DNA of 64,000 bases from Cyathus striatus. Lineage: Eukaryota; Basidiomycota; Agaricomycetes; Agaricales; Nidulariaceae. Below are positions 33,774-45,197 of this stretch, one piece after another. The stretch is taken from the NCBI GenBank assembly GCA_025738555.1, contig JAOVFP010000011.1:1240001-1304000 (forward strand), read 5' to 3'. The notes under the pieces are model-generated. The model searched no databases. It saw only the letters and a list, made by a program, of their open reading frames with translations, and had not been told where the DNA came from. Numbering within the stretch: the stretch's first letter is position 1; the number at the start of each line of letters is the position of its first letter. A program made the position numbers and the translations under genes.

Positions 33774-36400
33774 TTCAGTGGACCATTGTGCTTGTTGTCG
33801 ATTTAATTTTTGGGGTTTTCAAAAGTATTGTAAATTTTTATGATCTGTCCAAATTTCAAATACTTTCTTGGCTCCCAAAAGGTACTGTCTCCACATATCT
33901 AATGCTCTCATTATAGCAAGCATATCTTTATCATAGATTTCATAATTCCTTTCTGTCAGACTTAAAGCATGTGATAGGAATGCTATCAGTTTCCATTTTC
34001 CATCATCTTGTTCTTGGGATAATATTGCTCCATTTGTGAAATCAGATGAATTGGCTTCAACATGGTATTTTCCATCATCATTTGGCATTGCTAAGATCAG
34101 TGCCAATATGATTTTATCTTTTAATTCAGAAAATGCCAGTGCTTGATCAAGTTCCCATTTCCATTCATTCTTTCCAGTTAATTCATGAAGGGGTTTTGCT
34201 ATTTTTGCAAATCCTTGAATGAATTGTTGATAGGCAAATGCATAGGTTCCAGCAACCTGTGGGGGTCACAGGTAGGGTATGGTTGGGTTCAGGTTTGGGT
34301 TGACTATGATTACCCATTACCCCTAGCATACCCTTCAATTATAGTAAATGGTTTTAAATTACTGTTACGGAATAGTATTACAAATAGAAATTACTGTAAT
34401 ATGTTACTTATAATCAAACTCGCAGTCTGACCCTGTAGAGCAGGCAAAATGCCTGCGATGTGAAACACAATATCTCGCACATCCGAAGACATTCCAAATC
34501 GTGATTAAGTAATTATGCATCACACTAGAATGACGTGTCAATACATGTTCTGCTTGTCTCGACCTATCCTCACCTCCCCGCTTGCCCTTCCCCTCACTTT
34601 CCCCAAATATACATCTTTATGCACTGCCCCAACATTGTACCCAACTCTGAGGAACATTTCAACACATCAGGACCTCTCTGCCACTGCTCACAAAGCCAGA
34701 CCCTGAAGTTTGACAGTACATGGAGACTATTCCTCAACACCAAGTTTCCCAATATATTTCCCAATTCTCCCCTCGCATTTTAGCTATGTTTTCTATTTAT
34801 TTTCCATTCATTAATCCGAGATCATTGTTTACTAGTGTCTGTAGTAACTTATGCATTTTGGGATTAGTTGTTTTTTTATTTAGTACATCAGTTTCTGTAT
34901 TTTCTAGAGCCTGCCCAATCAAGTTTCTCACCACCTCAAACCCATACCCTAAGTCTAACACTTCGTCTCTACACGCTCACTGTTGATTTTATCAATTTAT
35001 ACATTCTTGCCACCTTGTTTTCATGCCAGAACTTCAGATTGAAGTTCTATCTCTCTTGTAACATCACAAACTCTCATTTTATCGTTCTAACTCCCTCATC
35101 CTCACCTTAGAATACCCACATCGGACGGACATCTTGACATACTCGCATATCTTGACATACTCGCATATTTTCTTCATTTAGGTACACATAGCCCACTTTC
35201 CACCTCTTCAACCCATAACACATCAATATTCAGAAACCTGCAGAAACCCAATGGGTTACCCTTACCTGCACTACCTGCCAGGTTAAAACCTGTGGGTTAA
35301 CAGGTATGGGTACAGTTGGGTATGGGTATGGGTTGATCTGAGATACCTGAGGGTTACCCATGCATTTGCCTAATCATTGATAGAAATTTATGAATCCTAG
35401 GAATTGTTGGAGTTCTCATTTATTGTTAGGAACTGGCCAGTTGACTACTGCTTTTACTTTTCCAGAATCCATTTGTACTGAATTCTTTGAAATAATAAGT
35501 CTGAGGTATTCAACTTCTGCCTTTTCGAAAAAGCATTTTTCTGGTTTAAAGTATAATTCATATTCTTCTAATTTTCTAAGAACTCATTTAACCATTTTTC
35601 TATGCTCTTCTAATGTTTCCATGAATATGAGAATATTGTCCATGTAGACAATTACAGTTGATATCATTCATCATTGTTTGGAAGGTTGCCGGAGAATTGG
35701 TAAGACTGAAAAACATAACAAGCAGTTCGAATAATCCTCTGTTCATTCTGAAGGCTGCATATTGTTCATCACCTTCTTTGATCCGAACATTGTTGTATCC
35801 CCATTGAATGTCCAACTTTGTGAAATATCATGCCTTTTTCAGTTTGTTTACTAATTCCTGAATTAATGGTAAGGGGTATCTATTTTTAACCATCATTTCA
35901 TTTAGTTTTCGATAGTTCTGAATAGGTCAAAGTGAACCATCTTTCTTTTTAATAAAGAAAAAGGGTGATGCCCAGGGTGATTTTGAAGGTCAAATGCATC
36001 CCAAATTAAGATTTTCATCAAGAAATTCATCCAATTGTTTCTATTCATCCAGATTTAATGGATAAATTTTGCAATTGAATGATGTTGCTCCAGGTAATAA
36101 TTCTATAGCATGGTTCCATGGTCATCTTGGTGGAAGTTTATCAAACAACTCTTTCATGAATACTTTCTCAAATTCATGATAATATATAAGGACAGTCTCC
36201 TTCCAATGTTTCTTAGGTTTTTGCTGATTCTGAGCTTCAGCAATTTTGGAAGCAGTGGTTTGGAATGCTCGTAATTCAATTTGTTTGAATAAGTTCACCG
36301 CTATGATGTGATCATCAGTTTCAAGATTAATTGATTCGTCCAAATCAGATTCATCTTCCTCAGGATCCATGGTATTAATTATCGGAGTACATTCTATCAG
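33774..36400 (-). pseudogene. Reverse transcriptase and RNase H of the chromovirus (broken)
   Basis: Fingers with SPWASPFFFIKKKDGSL and PIQNYRKLNEM (about 35980-35890), palm with [16 protein letters not shown] (about 35825-35775), then YMDN (35635-35646) in place of the usual Y-x-DD, which kills the active site. Downstream are ELQQFLGFINF (about 35410) and RNase H with VEANSSDFTNGAILSQ (about 34060) and DHKNLQYF (about 33840). TGA stops at arginines: 33819-33821, 35828-35830, 35927-35929 and 35990-35992. A TAG near 36041 replaces a likely Gln. The 1.1-kb insertion at 34231-35372 lies between RT and RNase H. Confidence 0.88.
34231..35372. mobile_element. Short hAT-like non-autonomous element inside the gypsy RT
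   Basis: Ends TAGGCAAATGCAT and ATGCATTTGCCTA are inverted. The 8-bp flanks are ATTGTTGA (34223-34230) and ATCATTGA (35373-35380). They differ only at one dinucleotide (TG against CA), as expected if the original duplication was ATCGTTGA and its CpG decayed differently in each copy. No transposase inside; subterminal GGGTATGG/GGGTAACC words repeat near both ends. Confidence 0.85.
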
Positions 36401-36835
36401 GCATCATGTAAATTTAATGGTTTCTTTCTTCCAATCTATTTCTGGATTGTGAGTTCAAAGCCAGTCATGTCCTATGAACATGGAAGCTTTTCCTAAATTA
36501 ATAACGGCAAGTTGCAATATTTCCACATGTTGTCCAAGTCATACCCTTAGTTCAACATAATCTGTAATAGATCCGTCACTATTAAGGGTTCTGTCTGCAT
36601 TATAGACTGGTATGGGTCTTGGATATTTCTTAGTCATGATTTGATTTTCTTCTATGAATCTTCAACTAATACAGGTTCCGGTACTTCCACTATCAAGCAA
36701 TGCCTTTAGTCTGTATGTTCTTTGAGTATCTAAAGTGGTAACTATTAAATTAAGATCCTTTGGTTTCCATTGGTTCCTCAAATAAACCTTTTTGGTTTTC
36801 TTAATTCTTCCAATGCAGGAATCACATCTTTTTCA
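36401..36835 (-). pseudogene. Aspartic protease of the chromovirus (broken)
   Basis: Reads DSGSTGTC (about 36690), the retropepsin Asp-Ser/Thr-Gly site, and IGHDWL followed by THNPEIDW (about 36470-36440), a usual retroelement motif. TGA stops at 36404-36406 and 36455-36457, and two others in the stretch, sit where Arg belongs. Confidence 0.8.
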
Positions 36836-38300
36836 TTTAACATGTGTCCAGATACTAAGTGTGGCAAGGGCAAGTTCTGATGTTTGGTCTTTTAATCTCC
36901 ATGTGACCCAGTACACATTTCCAGGTTTTACTTCCTGATCAGGGAAGGCACATTTGGTTCTTTCTTTTTGTAATAATACATATTTCGATTCCAGATCTAC
37001 AGTAGGTACAGTTACATTTGAAGATACATAAAATGAGGCCAGCAAGTTCACACTTACTGCTGGCCTTGGGGAAAACCCAATTGAGCAATAAGTACAGCTT
37101 GTTGTTCTTCTGATAATTTAGTTACATCAGGTAATTCTACAACTCCACTAGTGGAGGCTACAGGTATCGAAGTGTCTGTGTTTATATTACATTGTACATA
37201 TGGTCCATGAGGTTTCTTTGGACATGTGTTGGACATGTGTCCTTTTTCTTTACAATAAAAACATCATCCTTCCTTCTTGAGTTGATCAAGATCCATTCAA
37301 TTTCCTCCTTGTGAAACTGTGAGGTTGGATTGATCAGGTACCTTTTGCTGCATGTTTCCTTGTTGTGTTTCGATATTGGAATTGTTTTGAGGTCATCTGA
37401 AGTTCTGGGTTTGAGATCGAGGGTTTTGCTGAGTGTGTCCTAAATTGACTTCTTGATGATTCCTTTCCAATTCTGCAGCTTTGTCAATCCATATGATAAG
37501 TTTGTCAGTGACTTTAAGTCCTCCAACTTCCATGAGTCTTCATGCCAATAAGGGGTGCATTCCTCGTCGGCATCTGTCTACTAAGGCCATATTATCGAAT
37601 CTGGATAAATTTACCCATTGCATGAAATCAATCATGTAGTCTTTGATTGGTTGATTATTTTGGACTACCTTATTAATTTGTTTGATCGTGTTATTCTGGG
37701 TTTCTTGTGAAATGAAAAAGAATTGCATTCATTCCGTGAATGTGTTCCAGTCCGGAAATGGACATTGATGTTCAAACCCATTGTGTTTGATTGCTGGGTT
37801 TGAATCTGTTGCCATGATGTCTACCTTTTGGGTGTCTTGATATGTGGGTTCCATTCTGTTATATGTTAATTTCCATCTAGATCTTTCTTCATTGAATAAG
37901 ATAAGATCTCCTAAGAATGTATCTGCCCATCATTGGGCTTGATTGTCTTTTCCCTTCTTAACCTTTGGTAGGGCAACTGTAATCTTCTTCCAATCATTTG
38001 TTATTTCCTTTTCTTGGAAATAAAGCATCATTCTTCTGATCCAATTATTAACTGTTGCGGGATCTCCTTTGTAATCTTTGGGGATCTCTCCTGTTTAATT
38101 CCATCTCAGATCTCCATAATAAGACCCTGTGTCATGGCTGAAACACTATCCGTAATAGTTTTCTTATCTCTGACAGACATATTCTGCCATCAGGTCACAA
38201 TCTCGTCTTTCATGAAAATAGCCACCAGAGCTGTGATAAAACCAAGAATGATTTCAGATGCAATCATATTTAGAGATCCAAATTGGGGTAGGTAGGTGTA
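36836..38300 (-). pseudogene. Gag of the chromovirus (broken)
   Basis: A Retrotrans_gag-like part (about 37790-37480) includes a W/F-rich segment and SRFDNMALVDRCRRGMHPLL. It is followed by MDLDQLKKEG, then a CCHC zinc knuckle CFYCKEKGHMSNTC (37263-37222) that binds RNA. TGA at 37264-37266 stands directly before the knuckle's first Cys, where homologues have Arg. Several further TGA stops (near 37297, 37393, 37543, 37731) show the same replacement. The N-terminus toward 38300 is only partly readable. Confidence 0.8.
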
Positions 38301-39062
38301 GGGAGATCCTGTCCATCGTTATGTATGGTGTTGAGAAGAGTTTCATATCTTAATTGGGAATAGAAGTCTCTTTCTACATGGAATTAGTATTTGGTAGGAG
38401 TACTGATTCTTCCACTGTTGTCATGTCCTTCTTCTGTGATAATTGTAAGGATGCAAGGGATAGGAATGACAGGATGAGGTTGCAGTAAAGGATAGAGTTG
38501 GATTTGTGCAAGGGAAGGATAGGTGTTGGGATCAAAGTCCAAGTCATCAGAGTCCACCAACACGGCTCTCGGAGTTTTAGGGTGATCATAAAGAGTAGGG
38601 TGAGATCAAGGTGTATAGATGGGTATGGATGCAGATGGAATGTGATAGGAATGGGATCGAAGGGATCGAAGAGTTTGGGAGCGAGTAATAGGTGCCACCA
38701 TGATGGATTCAAGTAACAGAAGCTCTTGATGAGGCTCAGAGATTAGCGAGATGACCTAAGTCTCACGCACACCAATTTGCAGATAGTACCAGCTGAGGCA
38801 ATACGTGGTAGCCTCCCCAGTCACTGGCACCATGCCAAACTCAAGGCAGAGGGCCTAAGATGCTCAGTAATTCAGAAGTGTCAGGCTCAACATTATACTA
38901 TTCTCTTGTACTTCCAAGTACAACAAGCAAGACTATCAAATGGGGTGTACATCTGGTCCAAGAGGTCCAAGATGGGGAATGAGGTATGGAGTAAAGTTTT
39001 GCCAGGGGCTGGCAAGAGAAGAGAAGTTTGGGGTTGAGGAACGAGGTGGATTCTTGTACTTT

Positions 39063-39410
39063 TGTTAGTGACAGATGAGCAAAATACTCGAAGCCAAACT
39101 TAAACACTCGAAATGGAATAAGAAGTGAGTCTTATTACTAGTCTGGAATAAACTAGCACAAGAATAGAGAACTACTGACTAGAAAGACCATATTTATATA
39201 ATGATCCATGAGGGAATTGCATGTTAACTGTGCTTCTACATTAAGAACTCATGTTGTATGTATGGCCAAACTGTGCAACTGTGCCCACAGTGATGATGAG
39301 TAATGTATGTTGATATGCATGGTGTCCGCATTGTAGGTCATGTGACTAATCACATGACATAGATAAGATGAGATTAGATAAAAGATTAGATAAACAACGA
39401 AATCCTAACA
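39063..39410 (-). repeat. 5' LTR of the chromovirus
   Basis: 348 bp, nearly identical to the partner LTR. Most substitutions are sites where one copy has TG and the other CA, or TA against CG. Confidence 0.95.
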
Positions 39411-39415
39411 GATAC

Positions 39416-41850
39416 ATTCAGTGTGAAGGTTGTTGGATTCTGCTGTGATAATGATGGTGGGAGCCAGCAAGGAAGAAAGAATCTAGTGTTAAAGCGACCT
39501 TGGCTATTTGGTCCACCATGTTGTGCACACCAGGTAAGTTACTAGGCTAATACTGTGGCAATATTCATGACTAAAAATTGAGTACTACTTGTAGTTTCAG
39601 CTTATACTTGGAGATTACTTCAATATAAACCATGAGGCTGCAGCTACAGCTGAGGAAGCTACTGATCTGATAGGCTGGGTTTATCCCATGGCTGCATTCA
39701 TGTGCTGTTCAATGAAGCTCAGGCTGAAATACCAACTGGGAAGGTTCTCACATTCCTCATTGCAAATATGACCCATTGGACTATGCACTTTGTTGCCTTT
39801 GATCACTTATGTGATTTGAAAGACTCTATGTGATGGGCTGTGATCTCAAGAAAGACAGACATCATTGCTGCACAGGTTGGAGGAGAAAAAAATCATAAGA
39901 GGAAAGAGAAGCTCGAAAACAAAGCAGCTCAATACTGCGACCTTGTTGATGATGGCTCATTTGGAGGTGCTTGAAGCAGGTTGTTGATGACCTTGAGCCT
40001 GTCTGCCTCAGAATGAACACAAACCAGACTGACACATTTTGCCCTGACCAGGCACTCCTGACATTTGCCAGCATCTACCTCTACTTCAGAAAGCATCCCA
40101 ACTCCGAAGTTGCTGAAGGAATGAAAGTAAAGGTTGAAAAGTGCTGGAAGGCACTTGATCAATCTATGTTTGTGCTCACACTTGTTCTCAATCCTTATGA
40201 AAAACTAGGTCAGTTTGGACCAAAAGCAGGGCTGAATCCTTTCTCTTTGAACACATTGCTTTTACAAGTATGTGTTTACTGTATACACTTCATACAGAAG
40301 CTACTGCTAACTCAACTACATCAGACATATAGGCATGTTAAAGCATGCCCTTTTGACTCAGATTCCAATGTGGATGACAACAACCTTCAGCAGCTGAAGT
40401 TGAACAAGGAGAGGAGTATCAATGGCATTCATGGCATACTTGAGTGGAAATAATGACTTTGAAGACTTCTTTAAGAACCAGGAAAACTTTAAGGACATCA
40501 ACATGAGTTTTATTTTAAGCATGTACTTGTTCAAGGAGACTGTACACACTGGGAAGGGGAGGATGTAGCAGTGGTGGTGGAGACAATGTAGAGGTTGTCA
40601 TTGCATGTAGAGGGTGGAGCATAACATAATAACATAGTGGTGGTTGTTGTTTGCAGGGGAGAATGTAGCAGTGGTGGTGGAGACAGCATAGAGGTGGTCA
40701 TTGCATGCAGGGGATGACGCAGTGGTGGTGGTGGAGACAACATAGAGGTGGTCATTGCATGTAGAGGGCAGAGCATAACATAATGACATAGCAGTGGTTG
40801 TTGATTGCAGGGGAGGACATAGCAGTGGTGGTGGAGACAGCATAGAGGTGGTTGTTGCATGCAGGGGACGATGTAGCAGTGGTGGTGGAGACAGCCTAGA
40901 GGTAGTCATTGCATGTAGAGGGTGGAGCATAATGTAATGACATAGTGGTGGTCATTGTCCACAGGGGAGGACATAGTGGCAGCCATAGCAGCCATCACAT
41001 GCAGAGGAGGATGTAGTGGTAGTCACTGCACACTGAGGACATCGTAGCTTGAGTGGGAGCTTAAATGTCAATGAAAGCAACAAGACTTACCAATTGCTTT
41101 TCAGGGAACCAATCCTATAACTGTATGAGAGACGTACCAAACCACCCCACAGCTAGCTGACTTCTCCATCCTCATCCACAGCACCCCCATGAACCAGGCA
41201 GGGCTGGAGTGCAGTTTCTTGGATCTCAAGATCAAGAAAACACAGCTGCGCAATTGTCTAAAGCTACATAAACTTGAGAAGATGGCTAAGATAAGAAACT
41301 GAAAAAATTCACCTTTCAAGCTCTAATTCACAGCACTTCTAGGTGGAAGCAGACATTTGAGCTTCCCATAAGGCAGATGGTTTGATAAAAGACTGAGTGA
41401 AATGGAAAAACCACAATGATGCAACAATTTCTGATCTCCTTGCTGTTCCACACTATGCTGACATTGTGGAACGTCTTAGTGAAGGAATAGATGGTAATGG
41501 TGAACCTGAAAAGCATCAAACAGGATTAGTACATTCTTGAGAGGAATGGAGAAAAGAAATGAGAAAGTGGGCTCAGAAGGAATGAGACAGTGATGACATG
41601 GATGATGACCACTGCAATGTATGGCACTTGGAGCCAGAGATCAAGCTGCTTGCCTCACACACTAGAGTTGCTATTTGGTGAAAGAAAAGAGGTGGATGTT
41701 GAAGAATGTACAAGGAGGTCTCAATGACAACAAGCATATACAGAGGAGGCATGTTTGATGGAACTGCTCACAGATGAGGCAGCAGATGAGGATCCCACAC
41801 CAGATGATGGGGAATTAGAAGGGTCTGGCAATGATTTTGATGGCTGATGT
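39416..41850 (+). pseudogene. hAT transposase, C-terminal half (broken)
   Basis: Resumes after the GATAC duplication with VVGFCCDNDGGSQQGRK and RPWLFGPPCCAHQ (about 39423-39532), the His-containing end of a hAT core block, then an intron (GTAAGT...TTTCAG, about 39533-39598). Next come FNEAQAEIPTGKVLTFL-type residues, FVLTLVLNPYEKLGQFGPKA (about 40170-40235) and the dimerisation segment at 41159-41302 (NQAGLECSF, then LRNCLKLHKLEKMAKIRN), with Cys where relatives have Arg. The acidic tail ends ELEGSGNDFDG at 41850. A minisatellite at 40555-41020 splits the last part. TGA, frameshifts and R-to-C changes make it non-functional. Confidence 0.8.
40555..41020 (+). repeat. Minisatellite inside the hAT gene
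   Basis: About five imperfect units near 60-110 bp, each with AGCAGTGGTGGTGGAGACA and GTCATTGCATGYAG words. Long antisense ORFs here (Ser/Thr/Leu-rich) are products of the repeat, not genes. Confidence 0.85.
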
Positions 41851-41976
41851 AACTACTACCAAAACCTTAAGCCAAGCCTTAAAATAAAGCCTTAATTAAG
41901 CCCTGTTATTAAGTATTAAGACTTAACAATGAAAATTTCCCTTAATTAACCCTTAATTTCCAACACTGGCAAACAT

Positions 41977-42708
41977 GGCTCCCTGACATACTGGTTTACA
42001 ATTCTCAAAAAGACTTGTCTTGGGGGACAAAAACATGATTATCACACATTATATGCCACCCTTGTTCAGGTTTTCAAAGGTGTTGTTCTCAGTACCTGGA
42101 AGATACTTTGCACTGAAGACGGAAGTGCACTTGAACAGTATGCAATATTGAATCCAACAGCTGAGAACCTTTATGAGAAAGCTGGAACTATTCTAGATGA
42201 ATATCTGACTCCCCTTCCCCATCTGTTTTCTACTGCTTACAATCCTGACAATCTTGAAACAGATGAGACCCTTGCATCAGGTTCTGGTAATATGTCAGTG
42301 GTACCACCTCCTGTTGTGTGTGAGGGCTAAGAGGATCCTTCAAAAGATAAGACTAACCAGAATATGCATTGTCTTATGTGAAATAGCCTTTACCTTTTGG
42401 AGCTTGTCTCTGCTACAAAGGATGGGGATATTGGTTGCATTGAGGACATATTACCTCATCTGGCAATGATTTTTCATGGTGCTGGTAGTAACAATTACTG
42501 TATGGAGATTCTTTTCATGATCCAAAACTTGAAATATATATGGACACCTGAATTTTCATGTGTTTATTTATTCCTCCATCATATATCCTGATTAAGTAGG
42601 CTTGATAGAGACATTATGCAAGATGCACTAATTGTTAACCCTTCAGGTATTTCAGGACACTGCATTGCTACTGATGCCAATATGGAATACACTATTTGAG
42701 AAGTCAAA
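41977..42708 (+). pseudogene. DUF6589-type gene, middle segment (broken)
   Basis: Frame continues from 30494 after the duplication: HGSLTYWFTILKKTCLGG, then CTEDGSALEQYAILNP, ENLYEKAGTILDEYLTP and, after TGA at 42379-42381 (likely Arg), SLYLLELVSATKDGDIGCIE and GAGSNNYCMEIL. These match the C-terminal half of DUF6589 proteins as I know them. The exon ends at a GTCTGT donor (42709) and the intron was hit by the 42722-46986 element. Confidence 0.7.
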
Positions 42709-42721
42709 GTCTGTTATTTAC

Positions 42722-42945
42722 TATGGAAACCCGGAGCACCACGCTCAGAAGCATCAAAATATTTTGTGCTCCGAGCATCGGCTGCTCGGCAGATCGCTTA
42801 CGCCTTCGCTTAGATATGTATGCTCGGGTCAAGAAATTCGGTAGCGAGTTGGATAGAATATATTGAGAAAAGGTGGTAGTGGGTAAGCGTTCTTATAGTT
42901 ATGCATTGTAAGTAAATAGCTATACATTACCAGTGAGTTGTGGTT
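42722..42945 (+). repeat. Left TIR of the 42722-46986 element
   Basis: Contains ATCAAAATATTTTGTGCTC and GTAAGTAAATAGCTATACA; pairs with 46764-46986. Confidence 0.85.
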
Positions 42946-43822
42946 TGGCTGCAGAGCAGGTGTTTCGCCTGCACTACAAAACTTCGCACCTTATGTAACT
43001 GTTATCTCAAAAGATAACACTATCAAATCTAACCACGCTCGCATCAACGCGCTATTTGTGTTTGCTCTCTCCCTCTCCCTTGTCCCTCCTGCAGACCCCC
43101 TTCAACGCTGACACTGGTACATTGCCTAGAACACCGCTATGACTCAACAGGACTAAAAAATGTTGGCATCACGCACTACTAAGGCCTGCTGAATACTGCA
43201 ACTAGCATTACCAAAGGGTGCGTCATTGTCCCCAAGTCTCTCTCTTCAAGCTTTATTCTTCAAATTTTCTCTTCAATTCATCGCTACTCTCACCATTTCA
43301 TATCATGCATTATTCCTTGCACAATCTACAACTCAGACACACTTATCTTCCATTCTACAAACCATTCCTCATTAAGTAACCTCCTTATTCTAGTTTTATA
43401 TATAATCCATGTTCATACTCCCCCTTAACTCAGTGAATTTTTTTCCTCTTGTAGTCTCTATTTGTGTCTCTATTTGCGTCTTTAAGCTATTATCAGTGCT
43501 CTTGTCTTCCATTTTACCATTTCATTTTCGAAAATCCATCAAGTTTTCGTGCTTGAACTTCATTTCGAGGTTCTCTATCGTGCTACACTCCCATCATCAT
43601 ATATCCATTACTAATCACCCCTTCTAGCACCTTAAAACTCCTCGGTTGAACGGACTCATGCTAACATCATGCAGGCATGCATAGCATCCTAGCTTTGTTA
43701 AGGATTAACTAGTGTATCTTACCAGCATACTATGATGCTCTGTTTGATCAAAAATCACTGCGCCATAGTTCAGTTGCCATTTGCCATAGCATTGGGCATT
43801 TCAAGATTTATTCCCATTATTC

Positions 43823-45197
43823 GAGGTCATTACACTGACCCACAGTCTCAGTAGAATCCAGTGAGATTCTCATGAGATTCTCTGATACTCCAGTGAGAAT
43901 CCAGTGGTATTTCTGAGAGTGTGGAGAGAGATTAGTGAGACTTTGGTGAGACTACACTGAGAAAATGAACAATTTCATCTCACTAAAATCTCAGCAAATT
44001 CTCATTTGGGTGAGAATCTCTTAGAGTCCAGTGATACTATAATGAGATGAATCTCAGAGAGTCCAATGAGAATTTAGTGAGAATAAGTCACTGGACTCTC
44101 AGTACAGTCTCTAACATTTAACTCTGTTGTTACAAATTCCCACACAATATTTCATAAGATCTCTCTGCACCAAGCTGTACCTAGACTTTATTGTCACAGT
44201 GATAACATGTTTCCCACAGTCATTACACTTGTCACACATGTGTGAAAGTGTGACATCTTGGAAAAAGTGCAACATGTGTGATATGTGTGACATATCATAG
44301 ACATCACACTTGTCACACTTTTCCAATATTGTCCAATATGTCACATGTCACACTTTTTCAACATTTTTCAACATGTTGGAAAATGTTAGAAGAGGTGTGG
44401 TGCCTAAGCTGTACCTAGACTCTATTGTCACATATGTGTGAAAGTGTGACATGTTGGAAAATGTTGGAAAAAGCGTGACATATTGGAAAATGTTGGGGAA
44501 GAAGTGTGACATGTGTGACAAGCGTGGGAAAAATCGTGACATGTTTGGAAAAGTATCACATATCATAACTATCACACTTGCCACACTTCTCCAAACATGT
44601 CACACTTTTTCCCACGCTTGTCACATATGTCACACTATCACACATGTGTGACAAGTTTGATGACTGTAGGAAGTGTGAAAGTGTGACATGTCAGAAAATG
44701 TTGGAAAAAGTGTGACATGTTGGAAAAGCGTGACATGTATGACATATCATAGCCATTACACTTGTCACACTTTTGGTGTACTGTTACATTGTGACAAGAT
44801 GTGTCACATTTTTTCCAATATTTTCCAATATGTCACACATGTCACACTATGCTTTACTCCAACATGTCACACATATCACACTTTTGATAATATGTCATAC
44901 TTTCACACATGTGTGACAAGTGTGATAACTGTGGGAAACATGTTACAACTGTGATAATAGAGTCTAGGTACAGCTTAGGCACCTAAGTTCAGTGGAGTTC
45001 AAGTAGAGTCCAGGTACCCTACTGATAGTGTAGTGAGACTCTCACTGGATTCTTGATAGTCTAGTGAGAGTTCAGTGGAGTCTCACTGAACTCTCGATAG
45101 TCTGGTGAGAGTTCAGTGAGACTCCACTGAACTCTCGATAGTCTGGTGAGAATCCAGTGAGAGTCCAGTGATAACTGTGGGAGAGTGCAACATACTG
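43823..45197. mobile_element. Palindrome-rich hAT-like non-autonomous element, copy 2
   Basis: Flanked by CATTATTC (43815-43822, 45198-45205). The right end CAGTATGTTGCACTCTCCCA (read inverted) matches the family ends at 25688. The core (about 44165-44990) is again an inverted repeat of GTGACATGTTGG words bounded by AGCTGTACCTAGACT. The subterminal motif here is CCAGTGAGA-type rather than the AGGTGGACTTC of copy 1. Confidence 0.8.

Larger units (their letters stand above)
31602..39410 (-). mobile_element. Ty3/gypsy chromovirus LTR retrotransposon (decayed), in the hAT
   Basis: Two LTRs (31602-31975 and 39063-39410), each TGTTAG...CTAACA, are flanked by the 5-bp duplication GATAC (31597-31601, 39411-39415). 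Genes run on the minus strand in the order gag, protease, RT/RNase H, integrase, chromodomain. A purine tract precedes the 3' LTR at about 31976-31990. The RT region is interrupted by a short hAT-like element at 34231-35372. Nearly all stops are TGA at arginine positions. Confidence 0.95.
30503..41968 (+). mobile_element. hAT transposon inserted in the DUF6589 gene, itself invaded
   Basis: The 8-bp duplication GCAAACAT lies at 30495-30502 and 41969-41976. Termini are TAGTGTTGGA and its inverted partner TCCAACACTG, followed inside by purine-rich TTAAGGGTTAA words in opposite orientation. Removing the element and one duplication restores the DUF6589 frame (SK-HGSLTYWF). The transposase gene (BED finger, core, C-terminal dimerisation segment) is on the plus strand and is split by a gypsy element at 31602-39410. 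Borders are unambiguous. Confidence 0.92.

Noticed and set aside
40531..40930. Antisense ORFs with repeated Leu/Ser/Thr/Pro words
   Set aside because: Products of the minisatellite inside the hAT gene, with no start context or domain.
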